Origin: JBOFZL01 sp051655155
GTDB taxonomy: Bacteria > Bacillota > Clostridia > Peptostreptococcales > Filifactoraceae
Assembly (NCBI GenBank): GCA_051655155.1
Contig: JBOFZL010000034.1
Span: 1-17,257, forward strand
Direction of reading: 5' to 3'
DNA length: 17,257 nucleotides
In this document: positions 7,308 through 14,585 of the stretch, in pieces
How positions within the stretch are numbered: the first letter of the stretch is position 1
How the letters are laid out: each line of letters begins with the position of its first letter
Position numbers and translations under genes: made by a program
The notes under the pieces: generated by a model
What the model was told of the DNA's origin: nothing
Database searches by the model: none
Seen by the model: the letters and a program-made list of their open reading frames with translations, nothing else

Positions 7308-7337
7308 TTGACAAATATATATATAAAATGGTAAACT
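7308..7337 (+). promoter_or_regulatory. Promoter of rplS
   Basis: Perfect -35 TTGACA (7308-7313), 18-base spacer, -10 TAAACT (7332-7337). Transcription would start near 7344, so the mRNA carries a leader of about 68 bases before rplS. Confidence 0.72.
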
Positions 7338-7343
7338 AAATAA

Positions 7344-7411
7344 GTTAAAAATCTTATATGTTCCGCTTTTCAAATTTGATTATGAACATAAAATTACATG
7401 GAGGTATAGTG
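7344..7411 (+). promoter_or_regulatory. Ribosomal protein L19 mRNA leader (probable)
   Basis: The leader between the rplS promoter and start codon contains perfectly complementary arms TATGTTC (7357-7363) and GAACATA (7384-7390) around a 20-base apical region that starts CGCTTTT and contains the palindrome TCAAATTTGA. The ribosome binding site GGAGGT (7400-7405) follows. Position, size and the GUUCCGCUU-to-GAACAU arrangement agree with my memory of the L19 leader family of Firmicutes, which is thought to let L19 control its own synthesis. A covariance-model search is needed to settle it. An ATG inside the stem (7358) is in frame with rplS but has no ribosome binding site. Confidence 0.6.
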
Positions 7412-7759
7412 ATGGAAATTATTAGAAGTATTGAGAAAGAACAATTAAAAAGTGATCTTCCTAAATTTTCTGCTGGAGATACTGTAAAAGTACACATCAG
7501 AATTGTAGAAGGAAAGAGAGAAAGAATCCAAATATTTGAGGGTGTTGTACTTAAAAGGCAAGGTGGAGGTATAAGAGAAACCTTTACAGTTAGAAAAATT
7601 TCTTTTGGTGTAGGAGTCGAGAAGATATTCCCAGTTAATTCACCTTCAATAGAAAAAATTGAAGTAACTAGAAAAGGTAAAGTTAGAAGAGCGAAGCTTA
7701 ATTACCTTAGAAACAGAGTTGGAAAAGCAGCTAAAGTTAAAGAAGATAAGTCAAAATAA
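7412..7759 (+). CDS. rplS: 50S ribosomal protein L19
   Basis: L19 sits at the 30S-50S interface of the large subunit. The 115-residue protein has the full family pattern: SDLPKFSAGDTVKVHIRI, the stretch KRERIQIFEGVVLKR followed by GGGIRETFTVRKIS, GVGVEKIFPVNSP, and the basic C-terminus AKLNYLRNRVGKAAK. The frame is open upstream to 7358, but the start is set at 7412 because GGAGGT lies seven bases before it and the protein then begins MEIIRSIEKEQL as in relatives. A GTG directly before it (7409) is a less likely alternative. The gene has its own promoter, leader and terminator and precedes rbgA, the usual Bacillota order. Confidence 0.97.
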   Translation: MEIIRSIEKEQLKSDLPKFSAGDTVKVHIRIVEGKRERIQIFEGVVLKRQGGGIRETFTVRKISFGVGVEKIFPVNSPSIEKIEVTRKGKVRRAKLNYLRNRVGKAAKVKEDKSK

Positions 7760-7769
7760 TTCAACTTGG

Positions 7770-7794
7770 GGGACTGATGACAGTCCCTTTTTTT
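7770..7794 (+). terminator. Rho-independent terminator after rplS
   Basis: GGGACTG, loop ATGA, CAGTCCC, then seven T. It lies just after the rplS stop and before rbgA. As no promoter is visible in the 21 bases up to rbgA, some read-through is likely. Confidence 0.9.
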
Positions 7795-7815
7795 ATTTAA
7801 AGAGAGGATGATAGT

Positions 7816-8694
7816 ATGGAGAGTTTTGATGGTAGAGTGCATATAAATTGGTATCCTGGACATATGAAAAAAACAAAAGAATTATTGATTGCAAGTATTA
7901 ATTTAGTTGATATAATTTTAGAGGTTGTGGATAGTAGAGTCCCGTATAGTAGTAAAAATCCAGATATTAATGAAATTGCAAAGAATAAAGCAAGAATTTT
8001 ATTATTAAATAAAGATGATTTAGCTGAAGTGAAAATAACTGAAAAATGGGTAAAATATTATGAATCATTAGGGTATGTTGTACTTAGTATAAGCTTGCTA
8101 GATCCTAGAGCTGCTCAAAAAATATATTATGCTATTGAAAGAGTTTTTGAAATTAAAGCAAAGCAAATCGAAGAAAAAGGAATGAAAAAAAGGGCAATTA
8201 GATTAATGATAGCAGGAGTTCCTAATTCAGGGAAATCAACTGTTATTAATAGACTTTCAGGTAAAAAATCGACGCAGACAGGTGATAGGCCTGGAGTTAC
8301 AAAAGGAAAGCAATGGGTAAGGTTAAAAGGAAATTTAGAAATGTTGGATACTCCTGGAATTTTATGGCCTAAATTTGAAGATGACCATGTTGCAAAAATG
8401 CTTGCATTTACAGGAACAATTAAAGATGAAGTGTTGGAAATAGAAGATATTGCTTATGACTTGTTAGAAATATTAAAATCCAAAAGGATTGACCTTATAA
8501 ATAAACGTTATGATTATAATTTTACAGGAGATGAACCAACTATAGAAATTATGGATAAAATAGCGATTAAAAGGGGGTTTATAACAAAGGGAAAAGAAAT
8601 TGATTATGAAAGACTTTCAAAAACTTTGTTGAATGAATTTAGAAGTGGTGCTATAGGTAGATTTAGTCTTGAAGATCCAGGAGATAATATATAA
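7816..8694 (+). CDS. rbgA: Ribosome biogenesis GTPase RbgA (YlqF)
   Basis: RbgA acts in a late step of 50S subunit assembly and is essential in Bacillus subtilis. It is a circularly permuted GTPase, and the motif order shows this: G4 NKDDL (65-69), a G5-like SIS (91-93), then the P-loop GVPNSGKST (134-142), the G2 threonine in RPGVT (158-162) and G3 DTPG (178-181). The N-terminal signature NWYPGHMKK (11-19) and the C-terminal ANTAR-like domain complete the family pattern at 292 residues. AGAGAGGATGA precedes the start. The stop TAA shares a base with the rnhB ATG. The rplS-rbgA-rnhB order is the one known from B. subtilis. Confidence 0.97.
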   Translation: MESFDGRVHINWYPGHMKKTKELLIASINLVDIILEVVDSRVPYSSKNPDINEIAKNKARILLLNKDDLAEVKITEKWVKYYESLGYVVLSISLLDPRAAQKIYYAIERVFEIKAKQIEEKGMKKRAIRLMIAGVPNSGKSTVINRLSGKKSTQTGDRPGVTKGKQWVRLKGNLEMLDTPGILWPKFEDDHVAKMLAFTGTIKDEVLEIEDIAYDLLEILKSKRIDLINKRYDYNFTGDEPTIEIMDKIAIKRGFITKGKEIDYERLSKTLLNEFRSGAIGRFSLEDPGDNI

Positions 8695-9458
8695 TGTACT
8701 CAAAATTAACTGTAAAAGAAATAAAAAAAAATGTAGAAAAATTAAGGAAAGATGAATATATCCTTGCAATAAATCAACTTAGAATGGATAATAGAGAAGG
8801 TGTTAAAAAAATTTCTATGGAACTTTGTAAAAAGTTAGAAGCAACAAAAAAAGAAGAAGCTAGAATTGAGAAATTGGTGCTTTTTGACCGTGATTTTGGA
8901 GATGTTATTATTGCAGGGGTTGATGAGGTAGGAAGAGGTCCTTTAGCAGGGCCTGTTGTTGCGGCATGCGTTATAATGAAAAAGACATCAAATCTTTTAT
9001 ATATCGACGATTCAAAAAAACTTAGTGAAAGTCGAAAGAATAAGTTGTATGAAAAAATTATAGATGAGTGTGTAGCATACGGAATTGGAACTGCTAGTAA
9101 TGAAGAAATTGATAAGTATAATATTTTGAATGCAACATTTCTAGCTATGAGAAGAGCCATAGATAATACGAGAAGTGATATAGATGTTATATTAGTTGAT
9201 GGAAATCAAAAAATTAAAGAAATAGATATATTACAAAAAACTATTGTTAAAGGTGATGAAAAATCATATTCTATAGCGTGTGCCAGTATAATTGCAAAAG
9301 TCTATAGAGATAGAATTATGAAAGAATATCATAATGTTTATCCAGAATACGATTTTGATAATAACAAAGGATATGGAACTGATAATCATTATATAGGATT
9401 AAAAAAATATGGAATTACTCCAATTCATAGATTAAGCTTTATTAGAGATATTATATAG
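8694..9458 (+). CDS. rnhB: Ribonuclease HII
   Basis: RNase HII cuts RNA in RNA-DNA hybrids and single ribonucleotides within DNA. The catalytic DEDD set is visible: D77 and E78 in VDEVGRGPLAGPV, D169 in ILVDG and D206 in AKVYRDR. The family segment KGD-KSYSIACASIIAKV is intact, and the C-terminal YDFDNNKGYGT and HRLSF complete it. The 254 residues include an N-terminal extension of about 70 residues (IKKNVEKLRKDE...), which is normal for Bacillota RNase HII. A second RNase H-type domain occurs in this window, at 14586. Start and stop overlap the upstream GTPase gene by one base. Confidence 0.97.
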   Translation: MYSKLTVKEIKKNVEKLRKDEYILAINQLRMDNREGVKKISMELCKKLEATKKEEARIEKLVLFDRDFGDVIIAGVDEVGRGPLAGPVVAACVIMKKTSNLLYIDDSKKLSESRKNKLYEKIIDECVAYGIGTASNEEIDKYNILNATFLAMRRAIDNTRSDIDVILVDGNQKIKEIDILQKTIVKGDEKSYSIACASIIAKVYRDRIMKEYHNVYPEYDFDNNKGYGTDNHYIGLKKYGITPIHRLSFIRDII

Positions 9459-9468
9459 AGGGGCATAT

Positions 9469-11376
9469 ATGGGCAGAAGCATTTTTTTCGCAATATTATC
9501 ATTTTTTTTAGTTGAAACAACTTATAATAGTATAGATAAAATATTTATGAGAATGATAGATAGACCTTTGGTATTTTTCTATTGCTTGTTATTTTTGTTT
9601 TTATTTTTTAACGGTTTATCTAAACTTAAAAACACAAGAACAGCAACTATTTTAATGTCAGGATTTACAGCGTTTTTGTCATTATCGAATTATATAACTA
9701 TGCGTTTTAATAATAAATTCTTTTCATTTAGTAATATTGCATATCTTGGAGATAAGATGGAAGTTTTGTCAATGTTTATTGGTAAATTATATAGTCCTGC
9801 ATTAATATTGATAATACTATGTGCAATGATCAATATTATATTATCTGTGCTATATAAAGAAAAAATTGAGTTTGATAAATTAAAAAAACTACCAGAAATA
9901 AATGATAAATACGTTTATATTTCTTATGAAATGAAGGAACCTATTATTTACAACGAAAATTTGAAGTTAGAAGTAATAGGCGCAAATCATGATGATAAAC
10001 AATCAAATGTAAATAAAAAAATTGATTTTATGGAGGATGTTGAATTTCTAACAGATGAAATTGAACATATTGTAGAAAACTTTGATAATGCAGTTGATAA
10101 AATTACAAAAAAATCAGGCAAAATTTTATTTTCTTCCAAAATATGGGGAGTATTTATTTTGATGATGATGATAATACTCAGTCAGTTTATTTTTAGTTTT
10201 GATAGATTTTATTTTTCAAGTTTAATGAATACTTATAAAATTATTAATTTTGAAACAAAGGATACAGATATTTATCATAGTTTTAATGTTCCTATAAAAA
10301 AATATTCAGCAAAAATAGATAATGTAATATATGAAAAGCCTGAAAAAGATGTAGATATAGTTGTTATTCAAAGTGAAGCGTTCTTTGATTTCTCAAAAAT
10401 AGATGATTTAGAGTTTTCAGAAGAAATAACTAAAAATTTTAAAAAATATCAACATGAGGGAATGTGGGGAAGAAGCTTTGTTCCGGTTGTCGGAGGAATG
10501 ACTTGTAACTCCGAATTTGAATTTTTAACAGGAATAAAAATTAAAGATCTTTATGGGTATCAAATGCCTTATGAAGAGATGCCACTTATGAAAATTCATT
10601 CTTTAGCAGATGATTTTAAAAATTATGGATATGAAACAAAGGCAATTCATGGATACAGAAGAGATTTTTTCAGAAGAAATGAAATCTATCCTATGCTAGG
10701 TATAGATGAGTTTATTGCTGAAGATAATTTTAAAGATGCTAAATATTATGGTGCATGGATGAGTGATAATGATATATTTTTAAGAATCTTAGATGAGTTA
10801 AAGGAAGGCGAAAAATTAAAGTTAAATCAATTTATATTTTCTGTAACTGTTCAAAACCATGGACCATTTAGTTACAAGGCACCAAAAGATAAAGTTACGG
10901 TTGGAAATTTGTATTCAGAAGACAAAACTTCATTGGAGAACTATGCTTCTGGAATTAAAATATCTGATATTTCTTTAGGGCAATTTATGGAGGCTTTAGA
11001 AAAAAGAGAAAAAGAAACTATAGTTGTTTTTTATGGAGACCATATATTTAGTTCGGAACATAAAATAATATCAGAAGATCCATATTTTAAAGAAAACATA
11101 AATAATAAATATGCAACAGATTATTTTATGTGGAGTAATAAGGGAAGTATAGAAGAGGAAGAAAAAGATCAAAGTTTATTGTCTCTTTCAAGAGAATTAA
11201 AAAAGCAGGTATTACCACTTACCTACTTTGATAAATTTATACTAGATAATTACGCTACAGAAGATGATTATTTTGATGGTATAGATATATTTGATCATGA
11301 AGCTTATAAAACTGTAGTTAATAAGGTTTACTCAAAAGAAAATTTTGATCCAGTGTATTTGCCTATTAATGATTAA
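9469..11376 (+). CDS. LtaS-like membrane sulfatase (LTA synthase family)
   Basis: A membrane enzyme of the lipoteichoic acid synthase/alkaline phosphatase superfamily, 635 residues. About five helices are seen: roughly 4-20, 34-50, 58-77, 108-128 and 224-244. The catalytic domain outside the cell follows from about 290. Candidate metal and active residues, by comparison with LtaS, are E303 (VVIQSEAF), the nucleophile T345 in GGMTCNSEFEFLTG, H464 in QNHGPF, and D524/H525 in YGDH. R398/R399 in GYRRDFFRRN fit the substrate pocket. Members transfer glycerol phosphate or other phospho-groups from lipids; the exact substrate is open. An unusual charged stretch of about 95 residues lies between helices 4 and 5, predicted to be cytoplasmic. 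The gene starts 10 bases after rnhB and should share its mRNA. Confidence 0.9.
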   Translation: MGRSIFFAILSFFLVETTYNSIDKIFMRMIDRPLVFFYCLLFLFLFFNGLSKLKNTRTATILMSGFTAFLSLSNYITMRFNNKFFSFSNIAYLGDKMEVLSMFIGKLYSPALILIILCAMINIILSVLYKEKIEFDKLKKLPEINDKYVYISYEMKEPIIYNENLKLEVIGANHDDKQSNVNKKIDFMEDVEFLTDEIEHIVENFDNAVDKITKKSGKILFSSKIWGVFILMMMIILSQFIFSFDRFYFSSLMNTYKIINFETKDTDIYHSFNVPIKKYSAKIDNVIYEKPEKDVDIVVIQSEAFFDFSKIDDLEFSEEITKNFKKYQHEGMWGRSFVPVVGGMTCNSEFEFLTGIKIKDLYGYQMPYEEMPLMKIHSLADDFKNYGYETKAIHGYRRDFFRRNEIYPMLGIDEFIAEDNFKDAKYYGAWMSDNDIFLRILDELKEGEKLKLNQFIFSVTVQNHGPFSYKAPKDKVTVGNLYSEDKTSLENYASGIKISDISLGQFMEALEKREKETIVVFYGDHIFSSEHKIISEDPYFKENINNKYATDYFMWSNKGSIEEEEKDQSLLSLSRELKKQVLPLTYFDKFILDNYATEDDYFDGIDIFDHEAYKTVVNKVYSKENFDPVYLPIND

Positions 11377-11465
11377 AACATTTTTAAAGTACCTATAACA
11401 GGAAGAATTATAAGTGATACGATAACAATAAATATCATTGCAATTAATAGTGGGTTACGTTTCAT
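11373..11465 (-). CDS. Small single-span membrane peptide, 30 residues
   Basis: Not recognised as a named family. The peptide is MKRNP, then a hydrophobic helix of about 20 residues (LLIAMIFIVIVSLIILPVIG), then TLKMF. Positive charges at the N-terminus suggest that end stays in the cytoplasm. Support for a real gene: AAGGAGG (minus strand, 11478-11472) six bases before ATG, a good promoter at 11500-11528, and an uninterrupted hydrophobic pattern ended by TAA. Its stop codon overlaps that of the LtaS-like gene on the other strand. It may be a small membrane-complex partner or regulator; nothing in the sequence tells which. Confidence 0.7.
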   Translation of the reverse strand: MKRNPLLIAMIFIVIVSLIILPVIGTLKMF

Positions 11466-11499
11466 GTAAGGCCTCCTTATAATTTGATTATATAGTTAA

Positions 11500-11528
11500 A
11501 GTTTAGTAAAAAATTTCAATTAAGTCAA
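11500..11528 (-). promoter_or_regulatory. Promoter of the small membrane peptide
   Basis: Minus strand: -35 TTGACT (11528-11523), 17-base spacer, -10 TAAACT (11505-11500). The transcript would start near 11493 and reach AAGGAGG about 15 bases later. It is divergent from the promoter at 11536-11564, with only 7 bases between the two -35 boxes. Confidence 0.55.
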
Positions 11529-11535
11529 TTCTAAA

Positions 11536-11564
11536 TTGCTTGTATTGAGCAAATATGATATTAT
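11536..11564 (+). promoter_or_regulatory. Promoter of the membrane-anchored protein gene
   Basis: -35 TTGCTT (11536-11541), 17-base spacer ending TGA, -10 TATTAT (11559-11564), which makes an extended -10 (TGaTATTAT). Transcription would start near 11571, and AAAGGGAGG ends at 11579. Confidence 0.58.
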
Positions 11565-11586
11565 TTGATGAAAGGGAGGAATGTTG

Positions 11587-13020
11587 ATGAGTGATAAAGA
11601 TATAAAAAAAGCACATATTGAAGAGATTGAGATAGAAATACTGGAAGAGGATTATATAGTTGAAAATACCTTGAAAGAAAATCGAGTTAAAAGGAATTAT
11701 AAGAAAAAGAAGCGTAAAAAGAAAAATCTATTTAATGATATAATTTTAAATTTAAAAGAATATGGCGAGGTAGGTATTGAAGCCATAAGAAAGTACAAAG
11801 ATAGACTAATCTCACAGAAAGAAGAAAGAAAAACTGTGAAACCTAATTCAGCACTTTTAACAGCTAAAAAATCACTTGAAGAAATAGAAAGTTCAAATGA
11901 GATTAGTTTTGAGATTGAATATGCAAAAGATGAAAAACTTTTTAAAGATAACAATCCAGCAGATGTGAAACGTTATGCAGAAAAAAGACATGTGACTAGT
12001 GATGATGATAGTGTTGTTGAAAAAACAAAATATAGTAAAAGAAAAGTAAATAAATTTAAAAATAGACCATCCCGTTCAGCATCAGCTATAGCACAAAATT
12101 TTATTGAAATATTAAAAAATAAAGATGGCAAAAAATCAATAGTTTCTGATAAAGATTTTATAAAATTTATCGGAATAATAACTCTTTTAATTCTTTTGTT
12201 TGGAGCAGTTTGGTTTGGATTTAGTGGTTTGAAAGTAAATAATACAAAAACTAATACAGTTATTAGTGATGTTGAATATCCAGGTCCAATAAAGCCAAAT
12301 AAATTATTTACTTCAAGAACTCCTGAAATTAGAAATTTATTGGGAGCTCCAATATCATCTGGTTCTATAGATGGTACTACTGATAAATTTTTGGATTATA
12401 ATCTTTCTTGGTTTGGAGAGGATACAATAAGCAAAATTATTTATGGAGAAGATAAAAGAATAACTAAGGTAGATATTTCTTTTAAAGAATCATCTTTAGA
12501 GAAAGTTTTTCTAAATGTTAAAAAATATTTAGGTGAACCATTTGCAAATAATCAAGAAACTAAAGAGATTGTTTGGTTTCAGGATTCAGCTATGTATAGC
12601 TTAAAAGAAGTAGATGGAAAAGCAGCATTGAATATTGAACTTCCTGTTTACAATAATTTTAATAACTATCCTATAAGAGAAGGTTCTATAATAATAGAAA
12701 AACAAGGAGCACATGATTTAACAGGTGATGGAAAAAATGATGTTCTAGTTTTAATTGGGGAAAAAGAGAGTTATATATATAGTGAATTTACAAAACTTCA
12801 TATGACAATTTGGGACGGAGAGAATGTATTCTTTACATCATTTCCAACAGATAGTGATGGAGGCACAAATATAAAATTAACTTATAATGATATTGATAAA
12901 GATGGGATAAAAGACATATCTGTTGAAAGTAAATCTGAAGTTATGAGTAATTATAATAGTTTTACAGTTAAAAATAGCGCAATATCAAACATATATACAA
13001 GTCATGATAAACCTAAATAG
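11587..13020 (+). CDS. Membrane-anchored protein with Ca-loop-like extracytoplasmic domain
   Basis: Function not recognised. The 477-residue protein has three parts. Residues 1-190 are highly charged and probably cytoplasmic and disordered: an acidic start (IEEIEIEILEED) then a lysine/arginine run NYKKKKRKKKN (37-47). One membrane helix follows (about 191-214, FIKFIGIITLLILLFGAVWF). The C-terminal 260 residues lie outside the cell and end with two aspartate-rich loops, DLTGDGKNDV (377-386) and DIDKDGIKDI (435-444), which resemble the calcium loops of FG-GAP/VCBS-type repeats. No N-terminal signal peptide is present, so the helix must act as an internal anchor (type II). GGGAGG (11574-11579) is seven bases from ATG 11587 but only one from ATG 11581, so 11587 is chosen. 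The gene has its own promoter and terminator. Confidence 0.75.
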   Translation: MSDKDIKKAHIEEIEIEILEEDYIVENTLKENRVKRNYKKKKRKKKNLFNDIILNLKEYGEVGIEAIRKYKDRLISQKEERKTVKPNSALLTAKKSLEEIESSNEISFEIEYAKDEKLFKDNNPADVKRYAEKRHVTSDDDSVVEKTKYSKRKVNKFKNRPSRSASAIAQNFIEILKNKDGKKSIVSDKDFIKFIGIITLLILLFGAVWFGFSGLKVNNTKTNTVISDVEYPGPIKPNKLFTSRTPEIRNLLGAPISSGSIDGTTDKFLDYNLSWFGEDTISKIIYGEDKRITKVDISFKESSLEKVFLNVKKYLGEPFANNQETKEIVWFQDSAMYSLKEVDGKAALNIELPVYNNFNNYPIREGSIIIEKQGAHDLTGDGKNDVLVLIGEKESYIYSEFTKLHMTIWDGENVFFTSFPTDSDGGTNIKLTYNDIDKDGIKDISVESKSEVMSNYNSFTVKNSAISNIYTSHDKPK

Positions 13021-13062
13021 GGTAAAATAGTATAAATTTCTAAAATAGAGTTAGATTTAGAC

Positions 13063-13097
13063 AAAACTGTGGTAAATTTTGCCACAGTTTTATTTTT
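13063..13097 (+). terminator. Rho-independent terminator with embedded promoter element
   Basis: AAAACTGTGG (13063-13072) pairs with CCACAGTTTT (13082-13091), loop TAAATTTTG, then ATTTTT. The hairpin ends the 11587 transcript. Its right arm holds the -35 box TTGCCA of the trmK promoter. Confidence 0.87.
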
Positions 13098-13107
13098 ATG
13101 GTAATAT
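13079..13107 (+). promoter_or_regulatory. Promoter of the trmK operon
   Basis: -35 TTGCCA (13079-13084), 17-base spacer ending TGG, -10 TAATAT (13102-13107) with the TGn extension. Transcription would start near 13114, directly at the ribosome binding site AGGAGG (13115-13120), so the leader is only about 12 bases. Confidence 0.6.
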
Positions 13108-13125
13108 GATAGTCAGGAGGAATTT

Positions 13126-13830
13126 ATGAAGATAGATAAAAGATTACAAACAATAGCAGATATGATAAAGGATTCAAAAATGATTCTAGATGTAGGAACA
13201 GACCACGGTTACCTATGTTCATATCTAGTTCAAAATAAAAAGGCAGAACTTGGAATTGCTTCAGATATAAGTAAGAGTTCATTACAAAAAGCCATAGACC
13301 TACTTGAAAAAGAGAATATGGGAGGTAAAATTCAATGTAGACTAGGAGCAGGACTTAAAGTTATAGACAAAGATGATAAAGTGGATACCATTGTAATTTC
13401 AGGAATGGGTGGAATATTAATATCGGAGATTATCGAAGCTGATAAGATACTTATCCAAAAAACTAAGCCTATCTTAATCCTGCAGCCTGTTCAAAAACCA
13501 GAGATTATAAGAAGATACTTGATAAATAATGATTATCTTATATTAGAAGAAACCTTGGTAGAATCTGAAAAAAAAATATATAATATAATAAAGACTATTT
13601 ATAAAGGAACAAAGGATATAGATTATGAAAGTGATTATTTTGAGATTGGAAAGTATACAAATAAAGATAGTACTTATTATAAACAGTTGAATTTTCTAAT
13701 TGACAAATATGAAACAGTTGTAAATTCTATGAAAAAATCAGATGAAATATCTGAAAAGGATATAGAAAATAAAGAGGTTTATATTCAATTTTTAAAGGAG
13801 TTAAAAAATTATGAAGCTAAAGAAAATTAG
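13126..13830 (+). CDS. trmK: tRNA (adenine(22)-N1)-methyltransferase TrmK
   Basis: TrmK (B. subtilis YqfN) methylates N1 of adenosine 22 in the D-arm of tRNA, using S-adenosylmethionine. The SAM motif I is ILDVGTDHGYLCSYL (20-34). An acidic residue at D47 (ASDIS) follows, and the family's active-site motif ISGMGGILI is at 91-99. LILQPVQKPEIIRRYL and the C-terminal coiled region (about 190-230) also match the family. AGGAGG five bases before ATG supports the start. It is the first gene of the operon and overlaps the Nif3-like gene by 20 bases, the same pair as yqfN-yqfO in B. subtilis. Confidence 0.95.
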   Translation: MKIDKRLQTIADMIKDSKMILDVGTDHGYLCSYLVQNKKAELGIASDISKSSLQKAIDLLEKENMGGKIQCRLGAGLKVIDKDDKVDTIVISGMGGILISEIIEADKILIQKTKPILILQPVQKPEIIRRYLINNDYLILEETLVESEKKIYNIIKTIYKGTKDIDYESDYFEIGKYTNKDSTYYKQLNFLIDKYETVVNSMKKSDEISEKDIENKEVYIQFLKELKNYEAKEN

Positions 13831-14584
13831 AGAGGTTTTAGATGAGGTTCTGTTTTTAGAAAATAAAGAAGACTGGGATAACTCAGGATTGCTAATAGGT
13901 GACGAGGAAAATGAAATAACAAATGTCTTAGTAGCCTTGGAATTAACTAAGGATGTACTTGATTTGGCATTGGCTAAGAAAATGGATATGATAATAACTC
14001 ATCATCCAGCAATATTTTCAACAATTAAAACTATTGTAAAAAAAGAAGATGAAAGAAACTACATCTATGACCTAATCAAAAATAATATCGCACTTTATGC
14101 CGCTCATACAAATTTTGATAAATTACATGATGGAATGGATACCTATATAGGAAGATTATTAGGAGGCTTCAACTTTGAAAACTTAGAAAATACAGACTAT
14201 GGAATAGGTTTTAAAGTAGATATGGTAAACGCAAAATATTTAGGTGAAAAATTAATATCATCACTGGATTTAGAAGCTATAAATGCAATTGGTAATCTTG
14301 AAAATAATATTGAAAAAGTAGCTGTTATAACAGGTTCAGGTTCAGATATGTACAGCTTTGTAAAAGAAAATGGAGCGCAGCTATTTATAACAGGTGATAT
14401 AAAATACCATTTCGCACAAGACATACTAAAAGAAGATATAGTAGTATTTGATATTGGACACTATGGATCTGAGAAAATATTCTCTCAAGTCTTTATAGAG
14501 AAATTTGCAAATCTATTAAAGGACTTAAACGTGGAATGTTATTCAGGAAACCAAAATCCATTTAAATTAATCCTAAGGAGGTAA
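13811..14584 (+). CDS. Nif3-like dinuclear metal centre protein (YqfO type, short form)
   Basis: A member of the Nif3/GTP-cyclohydrolase-I-type-2 family: toroidal hexamers with a two-metal site and an unsettled biochemical role. Metal ligands can be seen: H64 and H65 (THHPAIF), D103 (HTNFD), H217 (GHYGSE) and E221. EDWDNSGLLIG (20-30) and TGDIKYHFAQD are family signatures. At 257 residues it lacks the PII-like inserted domain of the longer Bacillus proteins (about 370). The start lies inside the end of trmK; AAGGAG (13795-13800) is ten bases upstream. Its last codons AGG AGG form the ribosome binding site of the next gene. Confidence 0.94.
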   Translation: MKLKKIREVLDEVLFLENKEDWDNSGLLIGDEENEITNVLVALELTKDVLDLALAKKMDMIITHHPAIFSTIKTIVKKEDERNYIYDLIKNNIALYAAHTNFDKLHDGMDTYIGRLLGGFNFENLENTDYGIGFKVDMVNAKYLGEKLISSLDLEAINAIGNLENNIEKVAVITGSGSDMYSFVKENGAQLFITGDIKYHFAQDILKEDIVVFDIGHYGSEKIFSQVFIEKFANLLKDLNVECYSGNQNPFKLILRR

Positions 14585-14585
14585 A

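Noticed and set aside
7358..7411. N-terminal extension of L19 starting at ATG 7358
   Set aside because: The ATG lies in the leader stem without a ribosome binding site, and the extra 18 residues do not fit L19; GGAGGT points to 7412.
8774..9160. Minus-strand ORF of 128 codons inside rnhB
   Set aside because: Antisense shadow of a well-conserved gene; Ser/Phe-rich composition typical of reverse frames of AT-rich genes.
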